NCBI GenBank assembly: GCA_938046705.1
Contig: CALIWP010000300.1
Span: 1 to 5,680, forward strand
Reading direction: 5' to 3'
Length of the DNA: 5,680 nucleotides
Origin: an uncultured Campylobacter sp.
Lineage (GTDB): Bacteria > Campylobacterota > Campylobacteria > Campylobacterales > Campylobacteraceae
Below are positions 1 through 5,660 of the stretch, one piece after another. Both the position numbers and the translations under genes were made by a program. The notes beneath the pieces were generated by a model. It saw only the letters and a program-made list of their open reading frames with translations, ran no database searches and was not told the DNA's origin. The first letter of the stretch is position 1. Each line of letters starts with the position of its first letter.

Positions 1-1161
1 GCACTAAAGGCTCAAACGATCCGTATCCAAGCGCCGATTCCAGGCAAAGATGTCGTAGGCATCGAGGTACCAAATCAAAATTTAGAAACTATATACCTAA
101 AAGAAATTTTAGAGAGCGAAGTCTTTAAAAATGCAAGTAGCCCGCTAACTATGGCACTTGGCAAAGATATCGTCGGTGCTCCTTTTGTGACAGACCTTAA
201 AAAACTACCTCATTTGCTAATCGCTGGAACTACAGGATCTGGCAAAAGTGTGGGTATAAACGCGATGCTTTTAAGCTTACTTTATAGAAATAGCCCACAA
301 ACTTTGCGTCTAATGATGATCGATCCAAAAATGCTTGAATTTAGCATATATAACGATATCCCACATCTTTTGACGCCTGTTATCACAGAGGCTAAAAAGG
401 CGATCACTGCACTTGCCAATATGGTCGCTGAGATGGAGCGAAGATATAAGATAATGAGCCAAACTCGTACGAAAAATATAGAGAGCTACAATGAAAAGAT
501 GAAAGAGGAAGGCGGCGAGCAGTTCCCGTACATCGTTGTGATCATTGACGAGCTTGCTGATCTTATGATGACTAGTGGCAAGGATGTGGAGCTTTATATC
601 GGCCGTCTAGCACAGATGGCAAGAGCTAGCGGCATACACTTGATAGTGGCAACCCAGCGCCCAAGCGTTGATGTCGTGACTGGCCTTATAAAGGCAAATT
701 TGCCAAGTAGGATAAGCTATAGGGTAGGGCAGAGAATCGATAGTAAGGTCATCTTGGATCAAATGGGAGCTGAGAGCTTGCTCGGACGCGGAGATATGCT
801 GTTTACGCCTCCTGGAAGTCCTGGTGTGATAAGACTGCATGCGCCTTTTGCGAGCGAAAAAGAGATAGAGACAATCGTAAATTTCTTAAAAGAGCAACAA
901 GATGTAGTTTATGATGAGAAATTTTTAATAGAAGAAGGCACAAGCGGAAGTGTGGCCGCTGGTACTCTAGGAGAAGATGAGCTTGACGAGCTTTACGAAG
1001 AGGCCAAAGAGATCATTTTAAGTGAGCAAAAAACGTCGATCAGTTATCTGCAAAGACGTCTAAAAATAGGTTACAACAAAGCTGCAAATATAATCGAACA
1101 AATGGAGAAAATGGGTGTTTTAAGCCCAGTGAATGCAAAAGGACAAAGAGAAATTTTATAG
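1..1161 (+). CDS. ftsK: DNA translocase FtsK, C-terminal part (5' end outside window)
   Basis: FtsK is the septum-anchored, ATP-driven hexameric pump that moves chromosome termini during division and activates Xer recombination at dif (in Campylobacter and Helicobacter the single recombinase XerH). The reading frame is open from base 1, so an ATG at 151 is internal and the 386 visible residues are only the C-terminal part; the membrane domain and linker lie upstream. Seen in visible-fragment numbering: Walker A GTTGSGKS at 76-83, the IDPK segment at about 107-110, Walker B IIDELADL with D183 and E184, and the ATQRPS motif at about 217-222 followed by the GLIKANLPSRISYRV stretch typical of FtsK/SpoIIIE. 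The last 61 residues (about 326-386) form the gamma winged helix (SISYLQRRLKIGYNKAA), which in E. coli reads KOPS sequences. All catalytic motifs are intact. Arg codons are half AGA/AGG (9 of 17), unlike ribBA downstream. Confidence 0.97.
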   Translation, partial: ALKAQTIRIQAPIPGKDVVGIEVPNQNLETIYLKEILESEVFKNASSPLTMALGKDIVGAPFVTDLKKLPHLLIAGTTGSGKSVGINAMLLSLLYRNSPQTLRLMMIDPKMLEFSIYNDIPHLLTPVITEAKKAITALANMVAEMERRYKIMSQTRTKNIESYNEKMKEEGGEQFPYIVVIIDELADLMMTSGKDVELYIGRLAQMARASGIHLIVATQRPSVDVVTGLIKANLPSRISYRVGQRIDSKVILDQMGAESLLGRGDMLFTPPGSPGVIRLHAPFASEKEIETIVNFLKEQQDVVYDEKFLIEEGTSGSVAAGTLGEDELDELYEEAKEIILSEQKTSISYLQRRLKIGYNKAANIIEQMEKMGVLSPVNAKGQREIL

Positions 1162-1183
1162 CTAAAGTCATAAATTGCTTTAA

Positions 1184-1217
1184 TTTTAGAATTTTAATTT
1201 TTATTAAAATTCTAAAA
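1184..1217 (+). terminator. 15-bp hairpin after ftsK, likely terminator
   Basis: A perfect 15-bp inverted repeat (arms 1184-1198 and 1203-1217) with a TTTT loop begins 22 bases after the ftsK stop. Only one G-C pair is present, and no T-run follows on the + strand (AGTCTTG comes next), so it is not a classical intrinsic terminator. AT-rich hairpins after genes are nevertheless common in Campylobacter. It ends four bases before the -35 box of the tRNA promoter, so it may separate ftsK from tRNA transcription. The hairpin is seen directly; terminator function is inferred. Confidence 0.5.
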
Positions 1218-1221
1218 AGTC

Positions 1222-1250
1222 TTGACAAAGCACATTAAAATCTATATAAT
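1222..1250 (+). promoter_or_regulatory. Consensus sigma-70 promoter for the tRNA genes
   Basis: TTGACA at 1222-1227 and TATAAT at 1245-1250 are separated by exactly 17 bases, a perfect housekeeping promoter. Transcription should start near 1257, about 12 bases ahead of tRNA-Gln. Campylobacter sigma-70 promoters usually lack a recognisable -35 box, so a full consensus suits a strongly expressed stable RNA. Confidence 0.88.
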
Positions 1251-1268
1251 TACAACTCTTAAAAACAT

Positions 1269-1343
1269 TGGGGTATCGCCAAGCGGTAAGGCAACTGGTT
1301 TTGGTCCAGTCATTCAGAGGTTCGAATCCTCTTACCCCATCCA
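1269..1343 (+). tRNA. tRNA-Gln (anticodon TTG), CCA encoded
   Basis: A complete cloverleaf is visible. The acceptor stem TGGGGTA (1269-1275) pairs with TACCCCA (1333-1339), followed by discriminator T1340 and an encoded CCA (1341-1343). The anticodon stem ACTGG/CCAGT encloses the loop TTTTGGT, giving anticodon TTG at 1301-1303 (glutamine). The T arm is AGAGG-TTCGAAT-CCTCT. The U1-A72 pair is a known feature of bacterial tRNA-Gln. It is the first gene behind the promoter at 1222-1250. In most epsilonproteobacteria tRNA-Gln is charged indirectly through Glu-tRNA(Gln) and the GatCAB amidotransferase; none of those genes is in this window. Confidence 0.96.
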
Positions 1344-1369
1344 CTTTTTAAATCCAAAATAATACTTAT

Positions 1370-1444
<75 letters not shown>

Positions 1445-1506
1445 AATCTAAAATTTATCCTTCACTTACTCCAAAAAATCAAATTTTGAATTAAAGAAAA
1501 TTATTT

Positions 1507-1950
1507 ATGAACTTTGACGTATCTCAAATTTTAATCATTTTGCTGTTAATCGTAATCGTTTTGCTGGCTTTAAAGCTATTTAAAAAGCAAAAAATCAAGC
1601 AAACTAGATATAAAAGCGATAGCGGCGATACGGTAAAAAGCCGTGCCGAACTCATCGTGGCAAATTGGCTATTTTACCGCGGCATAGAGTTTATCTACGA
1701 GAAAAAGGTGCCGACCAAAGAGCGCGTTATTAGCGATTTTTATCTGACGCAAAGCGAAATTTATATCGAATTTTGGGGACTTGAGACGCCGCAATATCTA
1801 AAAAGAAAAAGTAAAAAAATCAAAATTTACAAGAAAAACCGCCTAAAACTTATCCAAATGAACGACGACAGCTTGCGCGATCTAAACACGTTTTTTGCCA
1901 AAGAATTTGCAAGACTCGGCGCAAAATATCAAATCAAGCCAAAGCCGTAA
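1507..1950 (+). CDS. Membrane-anchored protein with predicted PD-(D/E)XK nuclease-like domain
   Basis: I do not recognise a named gene. The 147-residue product starts with one hydrophobic helix (about residues 8-25, rich in I, L and V) followed by a strongly basic stretch (KKQKIKQTRYK), predicting an N-in or N-out single-pass anchor with the rest in the cytoplasm by the positive-inside rule. Residues 44-118 follow the layout of small PD-(D/E)XK nuclease domains: RAELIVANWLFYRGIEFIYE (E48 on the first helix, E65), then ISDFYL (D77), then YIEFWG (E88), then a Lys-rich helix ending KKIKIYKK (K103/K104) and a strand LKLIQM. The IEFWG block resembles the nuclease-like tails of some helicases. Fold and activity are inferences from pattern only. 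The ATG is preceded by a weak AAAGAAAA ribosome site (1493-1500). No own promoter is obvious and no terminator separates it from tRNA-fMet 62 bases upstream. The C-terminus is basic (KPKP). Confidence 0.85.
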   Translation: MNFDVSQILIILLLIVIVLLALKLFKKQKIKQTRYKSDSGDTVKSRAELIVANWLFYRGIEFIYEKKVPTKERVISDFYLTQSEIYIEFWGLETPQYLKRKSKKIKIYKKNRLKLIQMNDDSLRDLNTFFAKEFARLGAKYQIKPKP

Positions 1951-1987
1951 AATCGTCAAATTTCGTAAACGCTATCGCATATGTAGC

Positions 1988-2034
1988 AAATTTGTATGCC
2001 GATACGGCTGTTAAATTTTGCCGATACAAAATTT
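1988..2034. repeat. Imperfect inverted repeat after the anchored nuclease-like gene
   Basis: AAATTTGTAT (1988-1997) pairs with ATAC plus AAATTT (2024-2034) with one bulged A. The interior contains GCCGATAC twice (1998-2005 and 2020-2027) and the small palindrome GCCG-ATA-CGGC. It lies 38 bases after the stop at 1950 and could act as a terminator or RNA hairpin. No T-run follows, so the role is open. Confidence 0.4.
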
Positions 2035-2259
2035 ATTAAATTAAAACAACCAACTATGTTAAAGGCGTTTGCAGTCGTTTGAAAAATAGATATTAGTAAG
2101 GTATAAGAGCTGAAGTCGCCGATCGCAGTGCGCGTGCGATAAAAACCGTTTGAGCAAGAGCGCGGATATGGTCGTTAAAAAGATTTACCGCTCGCGTAAC
2201 GCTAGGCGAGTGTTTATGCTTTTAAGGTCGGCAAATTTGCTCCAAAACAGTTCCAATCA

Positions 2260-2289
2260 GCGGCGAGTTTGATCAAATTTAGTCGCCGC
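2260..2289. repeat. GC-rich inverted repeat enclosing a TTTGATCAAA palindrome
   Basis: GCGGCGA (2260-2266) and TCGCCGC (2283-2289) are perfect reverse complements in otherwise AT-rich DNA. The 16-base loop contains the perfect 10-base palindrome TTTGATCAAA (2268-2277). No T-run follows on either strand, so it is not an obvious terminator. It could be a structured RNA element or a protein binding site; only the symmetry is seen. Confidence 0.45.
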
Positions 2290-2601
2290 GATGAAAAACA
2301 ACCCAAATCGTATCGCGCTCCATTTTAAGGTTTGACAAATTTAATCAAAATAACAATTCTTGTAAATTTGCCTCACGCATATTATTATCGCCAAATTTAA
2401 CCTTTAACATTTTCAAGGTGCGGGTTATGCCCAAAATCGGTCAAATTTGATAAATCCGTAAAAATTAAACAAAAACTTACAAGCCTGGTTGCTTCGTTTA
2501 AATTTAACCAAAGTCCGTTCGTGCCGCGTTTGGCTACGTCTAAAAGTCCGTAAAATCTCAAGCCAAGCCCGCGCAAAAGCCTAAATTCAAAGCTAAAAAT
2601 G

Positions 2602-2630
2602 TATAATTACCCCAAATTTTTAAACAAGGA
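2602..2630 (+). promoter_or_regulatory. Probable promoter and ribosome site of ribBA
   Basis: A perfect TATAAT (2602-2607) follows an AT-rich tract with no -35 box, as is usual for Campylobacter sigma-70 promoters. Transcription would start near 2614, giving a leader of only about 23 bases, which leaves no room for a riboswitch. AAGGA (2626-2630) lies six bases before the ATG at 2637 and fixes that start. Confidence 0.7.
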
Positions 2631-2636
2631 ATAACA

Positions 2637-3647
2637 ATGGATAGAGTAGAGCAGGCCATAAACGACATCAAAAACGGCAAAATGGTCGTCATGGTCGATG
2701 ATGAAGACCGCGAAAACGAGGGCGATCTGGTATTTGCGGCGACCTTTAGCGACACGCAAAAGGTAAATTTCGCCATAACTCACGCAAAAGGCGTGCTGTG
2801 CCTCGCGCTAAACGAGGAGATCGCGCGTCGCCTCGATCTAAATTTGATGGTGGATAAAAATACGTCCTGCCACGAGACGGCGTTTACCGTCACCATAGAC
2901 GCCAAAAACACGACGACGGGCGTGAGCGCATACGAGCGCGACGTCACGATCCGCCTAGCCGCCGATCCGATGTCAAAGCCGCAGGATTTTGTCCGCCCGG
3001 GACATATCTTCCCGCTCATCGCTAAAAAAGGCGGCGTGCTAAGCCGCACGGGGCACACAGAAGGATCGGTCGATCTATGCAAGCTTGCCGGCCTAACGCA
3101 AGCAGCCGTCATCTGCGAGATCGTAAAAGAGGACGGAAATATGGCCCGCAGACCTGATCTAGAGGCGTTTTGCGAGAAATTTGGACTAAATATGGTCTCG
3201 GTCTCCGAGCTCGTGCAGTACCGCCTAAAACACGAAAGCCTAATCGAGATAAAAGAAAAAAGCGCGGCTAAGATAGCAGGCTTTGACGCCCTAAAATGCG
3301 AGATCCTAGATCACAAGGGCGAGCGCCACTATGCCTTTGTTTTTGGCGAGATAAAGGACAAAACCGCGGTCAAATTTCATCAAATTTCAAGCGACGTGGA
3401 GCTGCTTTGCTCGGATAAATTCGACGACTTGCGCGGCTCGCTCGAGTATCTAGCTAAAAACGGCGGCGTCGCGGTGTTTTTACAAGGCGAGGAGAAGTGC
3501 GGCGGACAGGTCAAGGACTACGGCATCGGCGCGCAAATTTTACACAAGCTAGGCGTCAGCCGTATCGAGCTTTTAAGCGCGAATAAAAACAAAGATTTCG
3601 TCGCGTTAAAAGGCTTTGGGCTTGACATCGCGGGCTATAAAGAGTAA
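2637..3647 (+). CDS. ribB: 3,4-dihydroxy-2-butanone 4-phosphate synthase with degenerate GTP cyclohydrolase II-like domain
   Basis: The enzyme converts ribulose 5-phosphate to 3,4-dihydroxy-2-butanone 4-phosphate and formate in the cytoplasm, supplying the four-carbon unit of riboflavin. The N-terminal domain (about 1-200) is complete: DDEDRENEGDL at 21-31 with the Mg/substrate acids E26, E28 and D30, TGVSAYERDVTI at 94-105 (Glu100 replaces the common Asp), RPGHIFPL at 120-127, and GHTEGSVDLCKLAGL at 139-153. The C-terminal 130 residues align in outline with GTP cyclohydrolase II (FHQISSDVEL, DYGIGAQILHKLGVSRIELLSANK) but lack the zinc-binding Cys triad and the catalytic GR.IGL block, so GTP cyclohydrolase activity is not expected. 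H. pylori RibBA has the same condition and a separate ribA. Length of 336 is shorter than bifunctional RibBA (about 400). It is often annotated ribBA. It heads an apparent operon with the kinase and regulator. Only 2 of 14 Arg codons are AGA, unlike ftsK. Confidence 0.95.
   Translation: MDRVEQAINDIKNGKMVVMVDDEDRENEGDLVFAATFSDTQKVNFAITHAKGVLCLALNEEIARRLDLNLMVDKNTSCHETAFTVTIDAKNTTTGVSAYERDVTIRLAADPMSKPQDFVRPGHIFPLIAKKGGVLSRTGHTEGSVDLCKLAGLTQAAVICEIVKEDGNMARRPDLEAFCEKFGLNMVSVSELVQYRLKHESLIEIKEKSAAKIAGFDALKCEILDHKGERHYAFVFGEIKDKTAVKFHQISSDVELLCSDKFDDLRGSLEYLAKNGGVAVFLQGEEKCGGQVKDYGIGAQILHKLGVSRIELLSANKNKDFVALKGFGLDIAGYKE
3608..3624 (+). promoter_or_regulatory. Internal ribosome site and TTG start of the kinase, inside ribBA
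   Basis: AAAAGG (3608-3613) lies within the last ribBA codons, eight bases before an in-frame TTG at 3622. Another TTG at 3616 is only two bases from it, too close. The kinase frame has no ATG before 3808, which would remove the PAS domain start, so a TTG start and coupling to ribBA translation are the best reading. TTG codons at 3697 and 3706 cut into the PAS domain. Confidence 0.55.
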
Positions 3648-4716
3648 CGCAAACGGGCCTAGCGAGGTTGCGCGGGCCTTTGCCAAGACGCTAAATTTGG
3701 GGCTTTTGTACGCGGACAAAAAGGGCGTCATAAAATTTATCAATAAAAAATTCGAGCGGATTTTCGCTCTAGCGCCCAAGGTTTTTTACGGAGCGAAATT
3801 TGACGAGATGATCGCTGCGGCGCAGGGGCTGGGTGAGCTAAAAAGCTTTGAAAATCTCAAAAATAGCCCGCTAAACTCGAGCGATTTTATAGTAAAAAAG
3901 GGCGAAAAAAGCTTCAGGCTAAACGTTTCAAACGTGCTTGAGGGCGGGGTGAAATTTGACGGATTTATCCTCGCGGTCACCGATGTCACGCACGAAAAAG
4001 AGCTCGAAAAAAAGGAGCTTGAGCAAAGGCGCTCAGTGCTGGTTCACGCCAAAACCGCGCTGGTAGGCGAGATGATAAACTCCATCTCGCATCAGCAGCG
4101 CCAGCCTCTAAGCGCGCTGGGGCTGTATCTAGATAACATCGAGGAGTGCGCGAGCGAGGGCGAATTTGAGCGCATACCGGCTCAAATCGCAGCCTGCAAA
4201 AAGAGCCTAAGGCTAATGGATGAAACGATAAAGGCGTTTAGAAATTTTTACGCCAGCGGCGAGGGGGCGGCGAAATTTGATCTCGTTAATATCATAAACG
4301 AGCTTATTTTGATAGTGCGGCCCGAGCTAAACTCTCACGGTATCGAGCTAAAATTTGCTCACGAGAGCGGAAAATACGAGCTAAAAAGCGTCGCTAGCTA
4401 CGTGAGGCAGATCTTGCTATCCTTACTCTCAAACGCCAAGGACGCGCTAGTTGAAAGCGGACGTGATACGCCGCAAATTTTAATCGAGCTAAAGAGAAAG
4501 GGCGGGCTATTTTGCGTGAGCGTGAGCGATAACGGCGGCGGGGTTAAGGCGGATAGAGATGAGATTTTCGAACCGTTTTTTACGACGAAAAATATAGGTA
4601 CGGGCACGGGGCTAAACGTAGCTAGGGAACTCGCCGTAAAAAAGCTAGGCGGCTCGCTGGAGCTTGAAAGTGCCGTAAATCCGACTAAATTTACGCTATT
4701 TTTAGGCGAAATTTAG
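3622..4716 (+). CDS. Soluble PAS-domain sensor histidine kinase
   Basis: This is the sensor of a two-component system; it autophosphorylates on His and passes phosphate to the regulator encoded next. No membrane segment or signal peptide is visible in the 364 residues, so it senses a cytoplasmic signal. Numbering from 3622: a PAS domain at about 18-123 (GLLYADKKGVIKFINKKF near its start, ILAVTDVTHEKELE at its end), a short coiled linker, H-box GEMINSISHQQRQPLSAL at 149-166 with H157 as phosphoacceptor, then the ATPase domain with N-box LLSNAKDAL (N271), G1 DNGGG at 303-307, F-box EPFFTTK at 317-323 and G2 GTGTGLNVA from 326. The H-box belongs to the HQWRQPL type common in epsilonproteobacteria, with Gln in place of Trp. 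The gene overlaps ribBA by 26 bases. The PAS ligand cannot be told from sequence; a flavin is possible but unsupported. The exact start is uncertain (3616 is the alternative). Confidence 0.9.
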   Translation: MTSRAIKSNANGPSEVARAFAKTLNLGLLYADKKGVIKFINKKFERIFALAPKVFYGAKFDEMIAAAQGLGELKSFENLKNSPLNSSDFIVKKGEKSFRLNVSNVLEGGVKFDGFILAVTDVTHEKELEKKELEQRRSVLVHAKTALVGEMINSISHQQRQPLSALGLYLDNIEECASEGEFERIPAQIAACKKSLRLMDETIKAFRNFYASGEGAAKFDLVNIINELILIVRPELNSHGIELKFAHESGKYELKSVASYVRQILLSLLSNAKDALVESGRDTPQILIELKRKGGLFCVSVSDNGGGVKADRDEIFEPFFTTKNIGTGTGLNVARELAVKKLGGSLELESAVNPTKFTLFLGEI

Positions 4717-4739
4717 ACGAGGCGGTAAATTTAAAAATT

Positions 4740-4751
4740 AGTTTGCAAACT
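4740..4751. repeat. 12-base palindrome between kinase and regulator genes
   Basis: AGTTTGCAAACT is a perfect palindrome in the 65-base gap between the two genes, about 30 bases before the regulator start. It could be a binding site, possibly for autoregulation, but OmpR-family proteins more often bind direct repeats. No -10 box is evident in the gap, so the regulator is probably expressed from upstream. Confidence 0.35.
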
Positions 4752-4781
4752 TAAGAAAGACAAGCAAGAAACGAGGCTAGC

Positions 4782-5510
4782 GTGTATAGCAAAATAAAAA
4801 ATATCTTAAACGGCGTAAATTTGCTCATCGTCGAGGACGACGAGAGCCTGCGCGAAAGCATCAAAATATCGGTCGAAAGCTACGTGAGCGAGGTTTACGC
4901 CTGCGCAAACGCAAAAGAGGCGCTGGAAGTTTTTGAAGCAAAGGACGTAAATTTGGTGCTTTCTGATATCAACATGCCGCACATGAACGGTCTTGAGATG
5001 GCGGCTCGTATAAGGGGGCTGGATAAAGACGTGCCTATTATATTTCTTACTGCATACGGTAGCGACGAAAACATGCTTAGCGCGATAGAGCTAGGAAGCT
5101 TTGGCGTGCTAAAAAAGCCGTTTGAAAAGCGCGATCTAATCATGCAAATGAGCTTTGCGGCGAATAAATTTAAAAACGATTTTGCCCAGGTCGATTTAAA
5201 AAACGGCTTTAAATTTAACGCCTTTAGCAGACAGCTAACAAAGGATGGCCGGCCCGTGGCGCTAACGAAAAAAGAGCAAAATTTGCTACATCTTTTTCTC
5301 AAAAATCAAGGGCGCGTCGTGAGCTTTGAGATGATCGAGACGTGCGTCTGGCAGGAGGGCAGCTGCACCGCCGACGCGATACGAAGCTTTGTGTATAAAC
5401 TACGCAAAAAACTCTACCCCGAACTCATCCAAAACGCGCAGGGCAGCGGATATGCGCTTGTCCTAGCCGAGCAAAATCAACGAACCGTGAGTCAAACGAG
5501 CTATATCTGA
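4782..5510 (+). CDS. OmpR-family response regulator
   Basis: The 242-residue DNA-binding regulator is the likely partner of the PAS kinase directly upstream. The receiver domain spans about 12-125: the acidic pair in LLIVEDDES (D19, D20), phosphoacceptor D62 in LVLSDINMPHMNG, T90 in IIFLTAYGS, and K112 in VLKKPF, so all five signature positions are present. The winged-helix output domain runs from about 140 to 230 (LTKKEQNLLHLFLKNQGRVVS, then AIRSFVYKLRKKL as recognition helix and the GSGYAL wing), which places it in the OmpR/PhoB group. The start is GTG, supported by GAGG at 4773-4776 five bases upstream. An extra ten residues precede the receiver, and a short polar tail of about 15 residues follows the wing. 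Targets are unknown; co-transcription with the kinase and possibly ribBA is inferred from order and spacing. Confidence 0.93.
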   Translation: MYSKIKNILNGVNLLIVEDDESLRESIKISVESYVSEVYACANAKEALEVFEAKDVNLVLSDINMPHMNGLEMAARIRGLDKDVPIIFLTAYGSDENMLSAIELGSFGVLKKPFEKRDLIMQMSFAANKFKNDFAQVDLKNGFKFNAFSRQLTKDGRPVALTKKEQNLLHLFLKNQGRVVSFEMIETCVWQEGSCTADAIRSFVYKLRKKLYPELIQNAQGSGYALVLAEQNQRTVSQTSYI

Positions 5511-5571
5511 GGCAAGACGGCTTAATCAAAAATTCATAGTTTAAATACAAAATGCGGCGCTTTTAAATTTG

Positions 5572-5588
5572 GCGTCTGCAAAGACCGC
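5572..5588 (+). terminator. Small GC-rich hairpin after the regulator
   Basis: GCGTCT (5572-5577) pairs with AGA and CGC (5582-5584, 5586-5588) around a GCAA loop, with C5585 bulged. The loop is of the stable GNRA kind. It begins about 60 bases after the regulator stop and could end the ribBA-kinase-regulator transcript, though no T-run follows. Confidence 0.35.
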
Positions 5589-5618
5589 AATGATAAATTT
5601 AATACAAAACTCGGCGAT

Positions 5619-5624
5619 TATAAT
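5619..5624 (+). promoter_or_regulatory. Possible -10 box for a gene beyond the window
   Basis: A perfect TATAAT after an AT-rich tract without a -35 box resembles the ribBA promoter. Transcription would start near 5632 and run out of the window. No coding start is visible in the remaining bases, so the target is unknown. Confidence 0.4.
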
Positions 5625-5632
5625 CCGTTTAA

Positions 5633-5660
5633 AATTTACGTTTTCTTAAAAGCGTAAATT
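5633..5660. repeat. 12-bp hairpin just downstream of the TATAAT at 5619
   Basis: AATTTACGTTTT (5633-5644) pairs with AAAGCGTAAATT (5649-5660), 12 bp including one T-G wobble, around a CTTA loop. It sits where a transcript from the 5619 box would begin, so it may be a 5' stabilising stem or an operator; a terminator for the regulator gene is the alternative. Confidence 0.45.

Larger units (their letters stand above)
1951..2636 (+). other. Long non-coding spacer before ribBA, rich in AAATTT
   Basis: No gene is supported in these 686 bases. The longest ATG-started frames are short, for example 34 codons at 2168-2272, with no homology I recognise. The stretch holds twelve AAATTT hexamers (first at 1958, last at 2614), two inverted repeats listed separately, and the ribBA promoter near its right end. 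No FMN riboswitch (RFN element) motif is visible upstream of ribBA, although this is where one would sit in many bacteria. A TTGACA at 2332-2337 has no good -10 partner. It may be decayed genic DNA, a small-RNA locus, or simply spacer. Confidence 0.6.

Noticed and set aside
1445..1950. Integrated element at the 3' end of tRNA-fMet
   Set aside because: No integrase gene and no second copy of the tRNA 3' end were found in the window.
2122..2140. Inverted repeat ATCGCA/TGCGAT as a terminator
   Set aside because: The stem is only 6 bp with a 7-base loop and is followed by A-residues, not T-residues, on the + strand.
2168..2272. 34-codon ATG frame with a very basic product
   Set aside because: It has only a weak ribosome site, Arg codons atypical of neighbours, runs into the inverted repeat, and matches no family I know; likely chance.
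2332..2360. TTGACA as a second promoter in the spacer
   Set aside because: No acceptable -10 hexamer lies 16-18 bases downstream.
2510..2551. Direct repeat AAAGTCCGT (2510-2518 and 2543-2551)
   Set aside because: Nine bases in two copies is near chance for this composition, and no flanking structure suggests an attachment site or transposon end.
2300..2636. FMN riboswitch upstream of ribBA
   Set aside because: None of the conserved RFN blocks is visible, and the likely transcript start near 2614 leaves too short a leader.
2558..2776. Minus-strand frame across the ribBA start
   Set aside because: It is antisense to a strongly supported gene and its promoter, with no ribosome site or recognisable domain.
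4717..4777. Direct repeat ACGAGGC flanking the kinase-regulator gap
   Set aside because: Seven bases only; the second copy is explained by the ribosome site GAGG of the regulator gene.
4895..5302. 135-codon minus-strand frame inside the regulator
   Set aside because: It mirrors the codon bias of the response regulator on the other strand; its Ser/Phe-rich product is typical of antisense shadow frames.
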